Shown: positions 9,865-18,533 of the stretch, one piece after another | Numbering within the stretch: position 1 is the stretch's first letter | Layout of the letters: each line of letters begins with the position of its first letter | Source: Ignavibacteriales bacterium | Lineage (GTDB): Bacteria; Bacteroidota; Ignavibacteria; UBA10030; SZUA-254 | Direction: 5' to 3' | DNA length: 64,000 nucleotides | Assembly: GCA_016214905.1 (NCBI GenBank) | Contig: JACRMQ010000008.1 | Coordinates: 94,751 to 158,750, forward strand | The notes under the pieces: model-generated | Database searches by the model: none | The model's input: the letters and a program-made list of their open reading frames with translations, nothing else | What the model was told of the DNA's origin: nothing | Translations under genes and position numbers: made by a program

Positions 9865-10097
9865 CGATTCAATATTTTCAATTACATTGACAACCATCCA
9901 AGTATCTATCGGCCATTTAACAATCCGAGCCGTTAATGATTCTTACTATTTATGATAGACTATTTTAATGTCAGATGCAATATAGATAGATGATTAATTA
10001 TTCAAAATGTGCCAAAAATCACTAAATACCTAATTTTTTCTACGAAATCTAAAATCTTTGTACTCGATCTCAGATAAATTCAAATTGTATTAATCAA

Positions 10098-10787
10098 TTA
10101 ATCTTTTTTTAACTTGAACCTGAATGGAACACAAACCCATACCGCAATCGGACCGCTGTTCATCATCGCCGGTGTGAACAACCACTCTAATGCTGCGTTA
10201 ATCGCGGAATCATTTAAAATTTCTGAATCGCTTTTGCTCACAATTGCTTTCTTCGCTTTACCATCTCTATCTATAAGTATCTTCACCCAAACTGTACCTT
10301 CAACACCCGTGCGAATAGCCATGGGTGGATAAACGGGCTGTACTTGTTTTACTGGAACCGGAAATCGTTCAACGGAAATAAATATTTCAGGGTCAGGATC
10401 AGCGATATTCACATCAGGCATTTCCACTTTAACTGTGCCGGTCTTTTCAAAAATCTCTCTGTTAATGTCGCGATTATCTCCCATCTCTTTTTGTGTTGGA
10501 ATTGTTTGTTCAGGCAAGACATCTATTTCCGGAACCGGAACAGGGATACCTTCGGTTAGATGGGTTTCCGGCTTTATTTTTGGCATGGCAATTACCGGTT
10601 CATCCATTATACCTGGTTGCGGAAGATTCTTATAATCGATTATGATTCCGCCAGCATATATTACTTCTTCAACACTAAGATTGTTAAATATTTCATAAGA
10701 TAATAACATCGTGAGGTGAAACGAAACAGAAATAACTAAAGCAATAAAGATATGTTTCGGATAGAAATCAGATAAGAAAGCAGTCAT
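10098..10787 (-). CDS. TonB-family energy-transducing protein
   Basis: The ATG at 10787 is preceded by AGGAG at good spacing and gives a 229-residue protein; a longer open frame upstream (to 10901) would only add an unlikely hydrophobic segment. It has an N-terminal membrane helix (HIFIALVISVSFHLTMLL), a proline-rich periplasmic stretch with many PxP and EIP repeats, and a C-terminal TonB domain. The domain starts at VYPPMAIRTGVEGTVWVKI and ends with ALEWLFTPAMMN and a PFRFKL strand. TonB domains couple the inner-membrane proton motive force to outer-membrane receptors; ExbB, ExbD and a receptor are not in the window. A candidate sigma-54 promoter lies 35 bases upstream of the start (10822-10837). 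The giant sensor gene follows downstream on the same strand after 233 bases. Confidence 0.88.
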   Translation of the reverse strand: MTAFLSDFYPKHIFIALVISVSFHLTMLLSYEIFNNLSVEEVIYAGGIIIDYKNLPQPGIMDEPVIAMPKIKPETHLTEGIPVPVPEIDVLPEQTIPTQKEMGDNRDINREIFEKTGTVKVEMPDVNIADPDPEIFISVERFPVPVKQVQPVYPPMAIRTGVEGTVWVKILIDRDGKAKKAIVSKSDSEILNDSAINAALEWLFTPAMMNSGPIAVWVCVPFRFKLKKD

Positions 10788-10821
10788 ATAAACTCCTGTT
10801 TGTTCGACTAAATTGAAATCG

Positions 10822-10837
10822 TACAAATCAAGTGCCA
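10822..10837 (-). promoter_or_regulatory. Candidate sigma-54 promoter of the tonB-like gene
   Basis: On the minus strand, reading from 10837, the sequence is TGGCAC-TTGAT-TTGTA. The -24 element TGGCAC is perfect and the -12 element has TTG at exactly the right spacing (GG-N10-GT), with T in place of the usual C of the -12 GC. The predicted start of transcription is near 10810, giving a ~24-base leader before the ATG at 10787 that contains the AGGAG ribosome site. The leader length and the regulator genes elsewhere in the window make this a credible promoter. Confidence 0.6.
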
Positions 10838-10961
10838 AATTTAATATGTAAATTAATGATGTAAGGATGAAGTAACAAAACAGAATTATTGTAAATTGCA
10901 TCCCATTTTCTTTATCCCACCAAGATTCCCTATAATGATTTCATTGAAAAGAACTTACAAG

Positions 10962-10978
10962 GATTGCAATATGCAATC
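10962..10978. promoter_or_regulatory. Perfect palindrome upstream of the tonB-like gene (possible enhancer site)
   Basis: GATTGCA at 10962-10968 and TGCAATC at 10972-10978 form a perfect inverted repeat around ATA. Its centre is about 160 bases upstream of the predicted sigma-54 start site. That is the usual range for an NtrC-type enhancer-binding site. No second copy of exactly this sequence was found near the other candidate sigma-54 promoters, so the link to a particular regulator is unproven. Confidence 0.35.
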
Positions 10979-11048
10979 AAAACTGGAGTTCAGAAGACTT
11001 CATTCCACATTTATCTCATTTCGCACACAAAGATTATCAAGTAGACTT

Positions 11049-12131
11049 CTAACGATGAAAATGATAGTATGCCGCGCACGCTCCTTCCGATGAAACCATC
11101 GGTGCACCGAGCGGATGTTCGGGTTTGCATTCTTTTCCGAAAGCGGAACAATCGTGAGGTTTTTTCAATCCCTGCAGAATCAATCCGGCAATACACAAAG
11201 GTGATTCTTTTACAGCTATTTCTTGTACGTCAAATATCTTTTCGGCATCATATTCTTTAAATTTATCGCTAATCTTATATCCGCTGTGTGAAATCTCGCC
11301 AATCCCGCGCCACTTTCTATTCGTTATCTCAAAAACATCGGTTAAAACCTTTTGTGCGGCTAAATTTCCTTCTCTCTTCACAGACCTCGCATATTGATTT
11401 TCTACGGTAAACTGTTTTTCCTCAAGTTGTTTCAGCGTCATATAGATTCCTTGAAGAATATCCACGGGTTCGAATCCGGTGACAACGATCGGGAGGTGAT
11501 ATTTTTTTGAAATCGGTATATATTCTTCAAACCCCATAACAGTACAAACATGTCCAGCCGCCAATAAACCGTTAACGCGGTTGTGAGGAGAAGATAACAG
11601 CAATTCAACTGCGGGCGGTACAAGCACATGTGAACATAGAACGGAAAAATTTTTCAATCCTTTTTTCGCAGCTGATAGAATCGACATCGCATTCGCCGGT
11701 GCTGTTGTTTCGAATCCGACTGCGAAAAAAACTATTTTTTTATCGGGATATTTTTCGGCGATGGCTACGGCGTCGAGCGGCGAATAAACAATCCGCACAT
11801 CACTTCCTTCCGCTTTCAGGGTTAGCAAGTCTTTTTTTGATCCAGGCACACGGAGCATATCACCAAATGAAGTAAATATAACATCGTTTAACGATGCGAT
11901 GTTAATTGCTTTGTCGATCATCTCCAACGGTGTTACACAGACCGGACAACCCGGACCATGAATGAGTATAATTTCCTCAGGTAAAAGCTCTTCAATTCCA
12001 TATTTCACGATGCTGTGTGTTTGCCCGCCGCAGATTTCCATTATCGTCCATGGACGAGTTACAATATTTTTGATCGCTTCAATGTAACTTTGAGCTATCT
12101 CCCCATTCCTATATTCATCAATATATTTCAT
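11049..12131 (-). CDS. hypD: Hydrogenase maturation protein HypD
   Basis: HypD is the iron-sulfur scaffold on which, together with HypC, the Fe(CN)2CO group of NiFe hydrogenases is assembled. The 360-residue sequence has the invariant motifs: [11 protein letters not shown] near residue 32, [25 protein letters not shown], and C-terminal cysteines for the 4Fe-4S cluster. The end ACAAYYHF, just after GAPMVSSEG, is typical. It starts 12 bases after the stop of the small secreted NTF2-like gene and shares a strand with hypC, hypF, hypB and hypA, so it is the last hyp gene of that run. Length is normal. Confidence 0.96.
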   Translation of the reverse strand: MKYIDEYRNGEIAQSYIEAIKNIVTRPWTIMEICGGQTHSIVKYGIEELLPEEIILIHGPGCPVCVTPLEMIDKAINIASLNDVIFTSFGDMLRVPGSKKDLLTLKAEGSDVRIVYSPLDAVAIAEKYPDKKIVFFAVGFETTAPANAMSILSAAKKGLKNFSVLCSHVLVPPAVELLLSSPHNRVNGLLAAGHVCTVMGFEEYIPISKKYHLPIVVTGFEPVDILQGIYMTLKQLEEKQFTVENQYARSVKREGNLAAQKVLTDVFEITNRKWRGIGEISHSGYKISDKFKEYDAEKIFDVQEIAVKESPLCIAGLILQGLKKPHDCSAFGKECKPEHPLGAPMVSSEGACAAYYHFHR

Positions 12132-12143
12132 CGGTTCAATTAC

Positions 12144-12635
12144 CTATTTTTTATCACACGGTAATTGCCCGGGTGTTTCGTTACCTCCGTCAAACACATA
12201 TTTCCACCGACCATCTGACTGGCGTTTCCAAATTGAAACATAAACACCGTAAGATACGGTATCGGTACCAACAGATGTTTGACTTACAAGTTTCCATTTT
12301 CCAAATGTATATCCAAGATCGCCCGATGCGGCAACATCTGCGTACACTGGAGACCACGATAAATTTGGTTGCTTTTTTATCGATGAATATTTTTTCTTCA
12401 GCGAGTCTTTGCCAACAATCGGAAATTGGTTTTGACGCATTAGAATAACATCATCGGCCGCAAACTCAATAAATGCTTTACTTAATCCGTTAGATTGACA
12501 ATATAAATTAAATAAACTATCGATAGTGTATAACTCGGAGTTATTTTTAATCCGGTAAGCACCGTCGTTTTGTGCATAACCGGAAATCGAAACAGCTATC
12601 AGTGATGCGATAAACAACATTATTTTGTTTTTCAT
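12144..12635 (-). CDS. Secreted NTF2-like (DUF4440/SnoaL-type) protein inside the hyp operon
   Basis: This 163-residue protein has a signal peptide (KIMLFIASLIAVSISGYAQ) and a mature cone-shaped NTF2-like fold. Signs of the fold are an N-terminal helix region, FIEFAADDVILMRQNQFP followed by VGKDSLKKKY, and a C-terminal sheet with GYTFGKWKLV and YGVYVSIWKRQSDGRWKYV. This matches the DUF4440 / ketosteroid-isomerase-like group, whose members bind small molecules or have unknown functions. The gene sits between hypC (3 bases upstream) and hypD (12 bases downstream), so it is almost certainly co-transcribed with them. A periplasmic protein in a cytosolic maturation operon is odd; it is not a known maturation factor. 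Confidence 0.78.
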   Translation of the reverse strand: MKNKIMLFIASLIAVSISGYAQNDGAYRIKNNSELYTIDSLFNLYCQSNGLSKAFIEFAADDVILMRQNQFPIVGKDSLKKKYSSIKKQPNLSWSPVYADVAASGDLGYTFGKWKLVSQTSVGTDTVSYGVYVSIWKRQSDGRWKYVFDGGNETPGQLPCDKK

Positions 12636-12638
12636 CAG

Positions 12639-12899
12639 CTATACTTCCTTGTTGGAATTGTTCGATTGCTCACCCAACTTTTCCATTTCTTTTATCATAT
12701 TCAATGTAATCATAGCTTCTTTTTCATCCATCTTACTCAGAGCAAAGCCCACATGCACAATTACATACTCACCCACCTGAACATCATCCACCCAATCCAA
12801 GCAAATTTCTTTTTGAATACCCCCGAAACTTACAATGCCCATCAGTGGTGTTGTACCTTTTTTAATCTCAAGAACTTTTCCCGGAATTGCTAAACACAT
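12639..12899 (-). CDS. hypC: Hydrogenase assembly chaperone HypC
   Basis: HypC is an 86-residue chaperone that carries the iron group from HypD to the hydrogenase large-subunit precursor. It begins MCLAIPGKV, with the essential Cys2 that must be exposed after methionine removal. An OB-fold-like middle follows (VSFGGIQKEICLDWV, VGEYVIVHVGFALSKMDEKEA). Length and motifs are typical of HypC/HybG. It lies 98 bases downstream of hypF and 3 bases upstream of the secreted NTF2-like gene. Only one hypC-type gene is present, in keeping with a single NiFe hydrogenase in the locus. Confidence 0.96.
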   Translation of the reverse strand: MCLAIPGKVLEIKKGTTPLMGIVSFGGIQKEICLDWVDDVQVGEYVIVHVGFALSKMDEKEAMITLNMIKEMEKLGEQSNNSNKEV

Positions 12900-12997
12900 A
12901 GTTTTTCCTTTTTCTGAAACATTACTTTGGATTTACACAATGTTTTACGTTCTCTTAAACTCAATGCAAAATTAAATTTACTGAATCGCCTCACCAT

Positions 12998-15367
12998 TTA
13001 CAATGAACTCGTATTTATTTTCATCACAGCCGCAATTTGCCCGAGTGAAATACCTCCATCATTCGGCGGCACCCGCTGATGCCAATAAGGTTTGAATCCT
13101 TCTGAGGTTAATCTGTGCACAGCTCTTTCCGTTAAATATTTATTCTGAAAACAACCGCCCGAAAGAGCTATACGTTTCTCTCCGATTCGCTTTCCGATAT
13201 CGACGATCATCTCAATCAGTGTGTTGTGAAATTTTGCGGAGATGGCGGCAACATCTATTTTCCGTTTCACATCTTCGAGAATGTTAATGATTAAGGGTCC
13301 CCAGTCAATTATGATTTTGGAATCCGATCGATGATTCGACTCGTCGGGATCGAGGATTTCGGATTTATTTATTGGATATTCGATATTCAATATTCGATAT
13401 TTGTAAGTTTCCTCAGTTTGCAAATCTTTAATCGCCCATTCTAATTCCATCGCTGCTTTACCTTCGAATGAAACTTGCTGAGAAATTCCGATTATTGACG
13501 CCACAGCATCAAAAAGTCGTCCAGCGCTCGATGTTACAGGTGAATTGATTCCTTTCTTCATCATTGTTGACAAATTATGAAGCTCTGATTTACTGAACGA
13601 TTTGATTGTTTGCAAATAATCATGGCAAATAAAATCATCACCGAATAATTCATACAAAATTCCAACGGCTGTCCGACGCGGTTCTTTAATCGCTTTCCAC
13701 CCACCTGGGAGTTTGAAATTCCGGAAAGTTGCAATCCGTTCGTATGATTTTTCATTTGTCAATAAAAATTCTCCTCCCCAAATTGTTCCATCAGTTCCAT
13801 AACCCGAACCGTCCCACGACACACCTAAGACTTCACCTTCAATTTTATTTTCGGCAACACACGACATTATATGCGCATAATGATGCTGAATTTGATTCAG
13901 CGTAATTTTACTTTTTTTAGCATATTGCGTCGACATGTAATCCGGATGAAGATCTGAAACAATTGAGGATGGCGTTGCTCGGTAAAGAAGTTGAAAGTCG
14001 TGTATGACCCGTTCAAATGCTGAATATGCGTCAGTCGTTTCAAGATCACCAATATGCTGGCTTATAAAAACATTTTCACCGGAATAAAGTGCAACGGAAT
14101 TTTTTAAGTGCGCACCAACGGCAAGTATAGATCGGTTGGATGAATTGTTGTGTCGGATGGGAAGTGGAGCATAACCACGTGCCCGCCGCACAACCATCCC
14201 GCGTCCCGCCATGACGCGAACTATTGAATCATCTACATGTCGAACAATAGGTCGGTTGTGTACAAGAAAATAATCTGCGATACAGGATAATTTATCAACT
14301 GCATCTTTTTCGTTTATGCAAATCGGTTCATCCGAATAGTTTCCGCTTGTTGCTACAACCGGAGATCCAAGTTCGTTCATCAATATATGATGCAGTGGCG
14401 TGTATGGGAGCATTATACCGAGATAAGAATTGTTCGGAGCGACAGAAATTGCAATGTTAGATATTTGATGTTCGATCTTCATTGTGGGAAATGTTGCCTG
14501 CGATGTGCGCTTCAGAAGTACTATTGGAGACTCCGGCGAGAGAAGAAGCCGTTCTTCAAGTACACTGACTTCACAATCTTGTTTAATCATTTCTAATGAT
14601 GGATACATGAGAGCGAAAGGTTTTTCTTCGCGGTTCTTTCGTTCCCTCAAACGACGAACTGCATCGTCATTTCTAGCATCAACCATAAGATGAAAACCGC
14701 CAATACCTTTTATTGCAACGATTTTCCCTGCCTCTATTTGCTTAACTGCCATCAAAATAGCTGCGTGATTATCTGATATTTTATTCCCACGTTCATTCCA
14801 AAATTCTATATGCGGACCACACTTTGGGCACGCATTGGGTTGAGCATGGAATCGCCGGTTGAGCGGGTCTTCATATTCACTCAAACATTCGTCGCACATT
14901 TTAAAACTTTTCATCGAAGTATTCTGCCGGTCGTACGGAAGATTTTCGATAATTGAAAAACGTGGACCACAGTTGGTGCAATTGGTGAACGGATAGAGAT
15001 AACGGCGGTTTTGCGGATTAAACAGTTCCTTTATGCAATCATGACAAGAGGCAATATCAGGCAGTACGATTGCAGATATTTCGCCAGATTCATTGCTTTT
15101 TCTGATTTCGAAATTTGTATATCCCACCGGATCAAGATATGAATACTCTAAACTATGAATCGAAGAGTGTTGTGGCTTTTCATTAGCAATCCGTAAAACA
15201 AATTTTTCCAAAACATCTTTCGATCCTTCGACTTCGATTAATACCCCCTGTGTTGAATTCATCACCCAACCACACAGCCGAGACTCCATGGCAAGGCGGT
15301 AAATGAACGGACGAAATCCAACGCCCTGTACAGCTCCGCGCACAATAATATGCACTCTGTGTATCAT
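12998..15367 (-). CDS. hypF: Carbamoyltransferase HypF
   Basis: HypF makes the carbamoyl group for the cyanide ligands from carbamoyl phosphate and ATP, and hands it to HypE. The start is taken at the ATG at 15367, because it overlaps the hypB stop by four bases (ATGA) and begins right at the acylphosphatase domain (VRGAVQGVGFRPFIYRLA). The protein is then 789 residues, normal for the family. Domains in order are acylphosphatase, two zinc fingers (CHDC, CTNCGPRFS, CDEC and CPKCGP), a YrdC-like domain (KGIGGFHLMVDA, LLKRTS, PYTPLHHILM, VVATSGN), and a C-terminal Kae1-like domain with HHYAHIMS and GVSWDGSGYGTDGTIWGGE. A longer frame upstream overlaps hypB and is not used. Confidence 0.95.
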   Translation of the reverse strand: MIHRVHIIVRGAVQGVGFRPFIYRLAMESRLCGWVMNSTQGVLIEVEGSKDVLEKFVLRIANEKPQHSSIHSLEYSYLDPVGYTNFEIRKSNESGEISAIVLPDIASCHDCIKELFNPQNRRYLYPFTNCTNCGPRFSIIENLPYDRQNTSMKSFKMCDECLSEYEDPLNRRFHAQPNACPKCGPHIEFWNERGNKISDNHAAILMAVKQIEAGKIVAIKGIGGFHLMVDARNDDAVRRLRERKNREEKPFALMYPSLEMIKQDCEVSVLEERLLLSPESPIVLLKRTSQATFPTMKIEHQISNIAISVAPNNSYLGIMLPYTPLHHILMNELGSPVVATSGNYSDEPICINEKDAVDKLSCIADYFLVHNRPIVRHVDDSIVRVMAGRGMVVRRARGYAPLPIRHNNSSNRSILAVGAHLKNSVALYSGENVFISQHIGDLETTDAYSAFERVIHDFQLLYRATPSSIVSDLHPDYMSTQYAKKSKITLNQIQHHYAHIMSCVAENKIEGEVLGVSWDGSGYGTDGTIWGGEFLLTNEKSYERIATFRNFKLPGGWKAIKEPRRTAVGILYELFGDDFICHDYLQTIKSFSKSELHNLSTMMKKGINSPVTSSAGRLFDAVASIIGISQQVSFEGKAAMELEWAIKDLQTEETYKYRILNIEYPINKSEILDPDESNHRSDSKIIIDWGPLIINILEDVKRKIDVAAISAKFHNTLIEMIVDIGKRIGEKRIALSGGCFQNKYLTERAVHRLTSEGFKPYWHQRVPPNDGGISLGQIAAVMKINTSSL

Positions 15368-16014
15368 TTTGATAAGTGCTGAAGAATCCAACCGCACCAG
15401 AGTTCTATACCCGCGCCGGTTGTGCAGGATGTTTCGAATATTTCGAGTTTCGGATTTATCTGCAACGCGTTTTTCCTTAATTCTTGTAAACTGCAATTGA
15501 CATAAGGAAGTAAATCGACCTTGTTGATGATAAGAACCGATGCGTTACGGAACATAGCTGGATACTTTAAAGGTTTATCGTCCCCTTCGGTTGTGCTGAT
15601 GACAACCACTTTCATATCTTCACCCAAATCGTAATTAGCTGGACAAACAAGATTGCCCACGTTTTCAATTACAAGGAGGTCTAAATTTTCGATACCAATT
15701 TTAACCATCGCGTCTCTTATCAATGGTGCGTCCAAATGACATCCCCCGCGCGTAACAATCTGGACAACCGGAACTCCGTGCCGGGCAATGCGTTGCGCGT
15801 CGAAATCGGTTTGTACATCCCCCTCTATCACACTAAGTTTTATTTTATCCTTAAGGTGATCTATTGTTTGCTCCAGGATACTAGTTTTGCCAGATCCGGG
15901 TGAGCTGACGAGATTGAGAGTGAGGATTTTGTTCTCTTTTAATAAAGTTCTATTTATATTTGCAATTTCGTCATTCTTTTCAAGAACTTTTCGTTCAATC
16001 GTTATAACGCTCAT
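15364..16014 (-). CDS. hypB: Hydrogenase nickel-incorporation GTPase HypB
   Basis: HypB is the SIMIBI GTPase that works with HypA to insert nickel. From the ATG at 16014 it has 216 residues; a TTG at 16026 overlapping the hypA stop is an alternative start. The P-loop SSPGSGKTS is followed by VIEGDVQTDFDAQRI (switch), the metal-binding motif GGCHLDA, ENVGNLVCP (Walker B region) and the base-recognition NKVD in IINKVDLLPY. It has no N-terminal histidine-rich nickel-storage stretch, so it is the short type. Spacing to hypA and the four-base overlap with hypF show translational coupling. Confidence 0.95.
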   Translation of the reverse strand: MSVITIERKVLEKNDEIANINRTLLKENKILTLNLVSSPGSGKTSILEQTIDHLKDKIKLSVIEGDVQTDFDAQRIARHGVPVVQIVTRGGCHLDAPLIRDAMVKIGIENLDLLVIENVGNLVCPANYDLGEDMKVVVISTTEGDDKPLKYPAMFRNASVLIINKVDLLPYVNCSLQELRKNALQINPKLEIFETSCTTGAGIELWCGWILQHLSK

Positions 16015-16022
16015 AATTCTTC

Positions 16023-16367
16023 TCAATCTTCCAATTCAATTTGTACTATTTGAAGTTCCCTGCCGGAAATTATTTTAATATCGCTGCTATGGCATTTCTC
16101 ACAAAAAAATATTCCATACTCCAATCGTGAATTGTAATTACAAAAATTGCATTCTGCCGAAATTGGAATTGTTTGGATGAAGAGCTTTGCTCCTCCAAGC
16201 GGTGTGTTGTGAACAAGCGATGAGAAACAAAATTCAAGCGAATCGCATACGATTCCGCTCATCTCGCCAATTTTGAGAATGATTGATCTTACTCTGTTTT
16301 CATCTTCTGATTGAACATGCTCATGAACAATATCGAGAATATTTTTCGCTACAGACATTTCGTGCAT
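16023..16367 (-). CDS. hypA: Hydrogenase nickel-incorporation metallochaperone HypA
   Basis: HypA is a 114-residue nickel-binding chaperone. The N terminus is MHEMSV, with His2, the established nickel ligand of the family. The structural zinc site is visible as CNFC and CEKC near residues 73-94, and the C-terminal SGRELQIVQIEL is typical. It is the first gene of the hypA-hypB-hypF run and its stop overlaps the alternative TTG start of hypB. There is no strong ribosome site in front of the ATG. A weak sigma-54-like match just upstream would leave almost no leader, so it is not annotated as a promoter. Confidence 0.95.
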   Translation of the reverse strand: MHEMSVAKNILDIVHEHVQSEDENRVRSIILKIGEMSGIVCDSLEFCFSSLVHNTPLGGAKLFIQTIPISAECNFCNYNSRLEYGIFFCEKCHSSDIKIISGRELQIVQIELED

Positions 16368-16507
16368 ATGATTTTATTTTACAATAAGTAAGCCACCTAA
16401 AATGCCTCCGTTTTGACGATTTCAGGGGATTTTTAAAGTTTTTGCAGATTGTTTTTCAGATTAATGTAATGAAAAGAAGGGCGTTTCTCAACTATGAAAG
16501 AATGGAA

Positions 16508-16990
16508 TCAACATTTCCCAGCGAGCAATTCAGAAAGAATGGCAGAACCGGTTTCGACAAATTGGGGAAATGATTCTTGAATCGGTTCGCTCAGCCCTTC
16601 TTTGATATCATACGGGGGGATAATTTCCATTGCAAGTATTCTGATAATTTTTGGAAACTTTATTTTCATTTCTTCTGCAAGTTGAAACACTTCCGGAAGC
16701 CCCATGTAATGCGGAGAAATTGCCACGACATTTTTGAATTGTTCTTTCGATAGTTCGAGTATATATCCGGGTGGATGCGCCTTAGTAACAACAGCATCAA
16801 GAAGTAAAACCGATTCGTAACCTTCCAGTATTTCCATAATTTCGAAACCCGAAACAGCGGCTTCAACAACATCTACTTTATCGTGAAATAAGATTTTCAG
16901 TTCACGCGCGGCAAGAAGTCCTACGGCATCGTCTCCGAGAATATCATTCCCCAATCCAAGAACTAAAACTGTACTTAATCGGTCGATCAT
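16508..16990 (-). CDS. NiFe hydrogenase maturation protease (HycI/HybD type)
   Basis: This 160-residue endopeptidase should remove the C-terminal tail of the hydrogenase large subunit once nickel is in place. The family signature VLGLGNDILGDDAVGL holds the first acidic metal ligand (Asp in DDAVG). The second acidic ligand is in VEAAVSGFEI followed by LLLDAV. A His in ISPHYMGLPEV matches the third. It sits directly downstream of the large-subunit gene, whose product has a 26-residue tail after its last metal ligand. A transcription terminator (17011-17043) separates the two genes, so expression of the protease is partly uncoupled from the structural genes. Confidence 0.93.
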   Translation of the reverse strand: MIDRLSTVLVLGLGNDILGDDAVGLLAARELKILFHDKVDVVEAAVSGFEIMEILEGYESVLLLDAVVTKAHPPGYILELSKEQFKNVVAISPHYMGLPEVFQLAEEMKIKFPKIIRILAMEIIPPYDIKEGLSEPIQESFPQFVETGSAILSELLAGKC

Positions 16991-17010
16991 TTTTTGCGCA
17001 CACTATTAAT

Positions 17011-17043
17011 ATAAAAAAGTAGAGCGACGAATACCGCCGCTCT
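17011..17043 (-). terminator. Rho-independent terminator after the hydrogenase large-subunit gene
   Basis: On the minus strand AGAGCGGCG pairs with CGTCGCTCT (nine base pairs with one G-U) around the loop GTATT. The stem is followed by ACTTTTTT, a good U-tract. It lies between the stop of the large subunit (17070) and the start of the protease (16990), in the right orientation to end the hydrogenase operon. Confidence 0.8.
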
Positions 17044-17069
17044 ATCGAATTAAAGATAGTAAATTATTT

Positions 17070-18533
17070 TTAATTTCTTTTTATTTCTTGAATGATTTCT
17101 CCGTCTTTATTTCTGATATTCACGACGAGCGGCATTTGTCCGGGAAGTGTATGCGTTGCACATCCAAAGCATGGGTCGTAAGCGCGAAACGCCATCTCAA
17201 CGGTATTCAGAATACCGTCGGTGACTGTTGTTCCTTTTTTAATAAGACCTCGTGCCGCTTTATTGATTGATAATGAGATGGGGGCATAATTGTTAGTTGT
17301 ACCTACAATCAGGTTAGCTTTTCTCAAAATACCTTTTTCGTCAGTGATATAATGGTGAGTAAGTGTACCGCGCGGAGCTTCCACAATCCCAACTCCTTCT
17401 GTGGGTGTTGCGGTTGGGATTGCACGAATATTCGTCCCGGTTATTTCCGGATCGCGCACCAGATCAAGAGCCATTTCTGCGGCGCTGAGTAATTCGATGG
17501 TTCGCGCCCAGTGAGTTGCAAGCGTTGCGTGAACCGGTTTACCGCCTAAAGTTTTATACATTCTATCATATTCTTCTTGAGCAGCAGGTGTGGGCATTCC
17601 ATCGGCAGCGTTCAAACGAGAAAGAGGAGTTGCGCGGTAAATACCGCTATCTTTTCCTTCCACGAATCCTTTCCAGCCGACCTTTTTAAGAAACGGGAAT
17701 TTCAAATATGTCCATGGTTCAACATGTTCTGAAACAACATCGAGATAATCATTCGGTGAATACTTAACAAATTCTTTCCCGTCCGGATCAACTACGCGGA
17801 CCTTTCCATCGTAAAAATTGACACGGTTTTTCTCATCTACCAATCCCATAGAATAAATCTTCATTGAAAACATATCAGATAATATCAGATCAACATAAGC
17901 TTTATTCTTTAGTACAATATCATTGAACACTTGAATCGTGAATTTCCCGAAATCAACGAACCATTTACAATGTTCTTCAATCAGTTTTCGTTCTTCTTCA
18001 TTTATCCCTTTGCTTACACCACCGGGCAGTGAAGTAACCTGATGAGTATTTTTTCCTCCGAGTATTTTAATCACTTCCTGAGTTCGCCTTCTCATTTCGA
18101 TAACTTTTCCACCGACTTCCAAACCAACTTTTGCAACAACACCGAGAATATTACGTTGTGCTTTGGGAGCGTCGGGACCAACAACAAAATCAGGACCTCC
18201 TAACGCGTAGAAATGTGTTGTATGATCGCCGGCGTAGAATACATTATATAATAATTCGCGGAGCTTCTTGGCTGTCGGAGGTATTTCCACATGGAAAACA
18301 GCATCGCACGCTTTTGCAGAAGCCATGTGGTGCGCTTCAGGACAAACACCACAAATACGCGTTGTAATGCGGGGCATTTCTTCAACCGGTCTGCCGACGC
18401 AGAATTGCTCAAAACCGCGAAGCTCCGGAATCTGGAAATAAGTGTTAGCTACTTCACCATCGTCGTTCAAGAAGATGTCGATTTTACCGTGTCCTTCTAA
18501 ACGTGTTATCGGATCAATTTTAATTTGTTTCAT
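17070..18533 (-). CDS. mvhA: NiFe hydrogenase large subunit, MvhA-like (group 3c type)
   Basis: This 487-residue protein is the catalytic subunit holding the NiFe site. The N-terminal metal motif is RICGVCP with Cys61 and Cys64. The C-terminal motif is DPCFGCATH with Cys455, Cys458 and His461, followed by a 26-residue tail that the maturation protease should cleave. The DPCxxCATH form and the company of MvhG, MvhD and Hdr genes place it with cytoplasmic, F420-non-reducing hydrogenases (group 3c) and not with membrane uptake enzymes. There is no twin-arginine partner. The gene is last of the long hdr/nuo/mvh run and overlaps mvhG by four bases. Confidence 0.93.
   Translation of the reverse strand: MKQIKIDPITRLEGHGKIDIFLNDDGEVANTYFQIPELRGFEQFCVGRPVEEMPRITTRICGVCPEAHHMASAKACDAVFHVEIPPTAKKLRELLYNVFYAGDHTTHFYALGGPDFVVGPDAPKAQRNILGVVAKVGLEVGGKVIEMRRRTQEVIKILGGKNTHQVTSLPGGVSKGINEEERKLIEEHCKWFVDFGKFTIQVFNDIVLKNKAYVDLILSDMFSMKIYSMGLVDEKNRVNFYDGKVRVVDPDGKEFVKYSPNDYLDVVSEHVEPWTYLKFPFLKKVGWKGFVEGKDSGIYRATPLSRLNAADGMPTPAAQEEYDRMYKTLGGKPVHATLATHWARTIELLSAAEMALDLVRDPEITGTNIRAIPTATPTEGVGIVEAPRGTLTHHYITDEKGILRKANLIVGTTNNYAPISLSINKAARGLIKKGTTVTDGILNTVEMAFRAYDPCFGCATHTLPGQMPLVVNIRNKDGEIIQEIKRN

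Noticed and set aside
9999..10014. TGGCAC on the minus strand upstream of the giant sensor gene
   Set aside because: The -24 element is perfect but no TTG lies at the required -12 spacing (only one two to three bases too close).
10788..10901. Longer N terminus of the TonB-like protein
   Set aside because: The internal ATG at 10787 has a good AGGAG site and leads directly into the normal anchor helix; the extension would cover the proposed promoter.
16380..16395. TGGCTT-N5-TTGTA on the minus strand upstream of hypA
   Set aside because: Spacing is right but the -24 box is poor and the transcript would start almost on the ATG, so it is probably chance.
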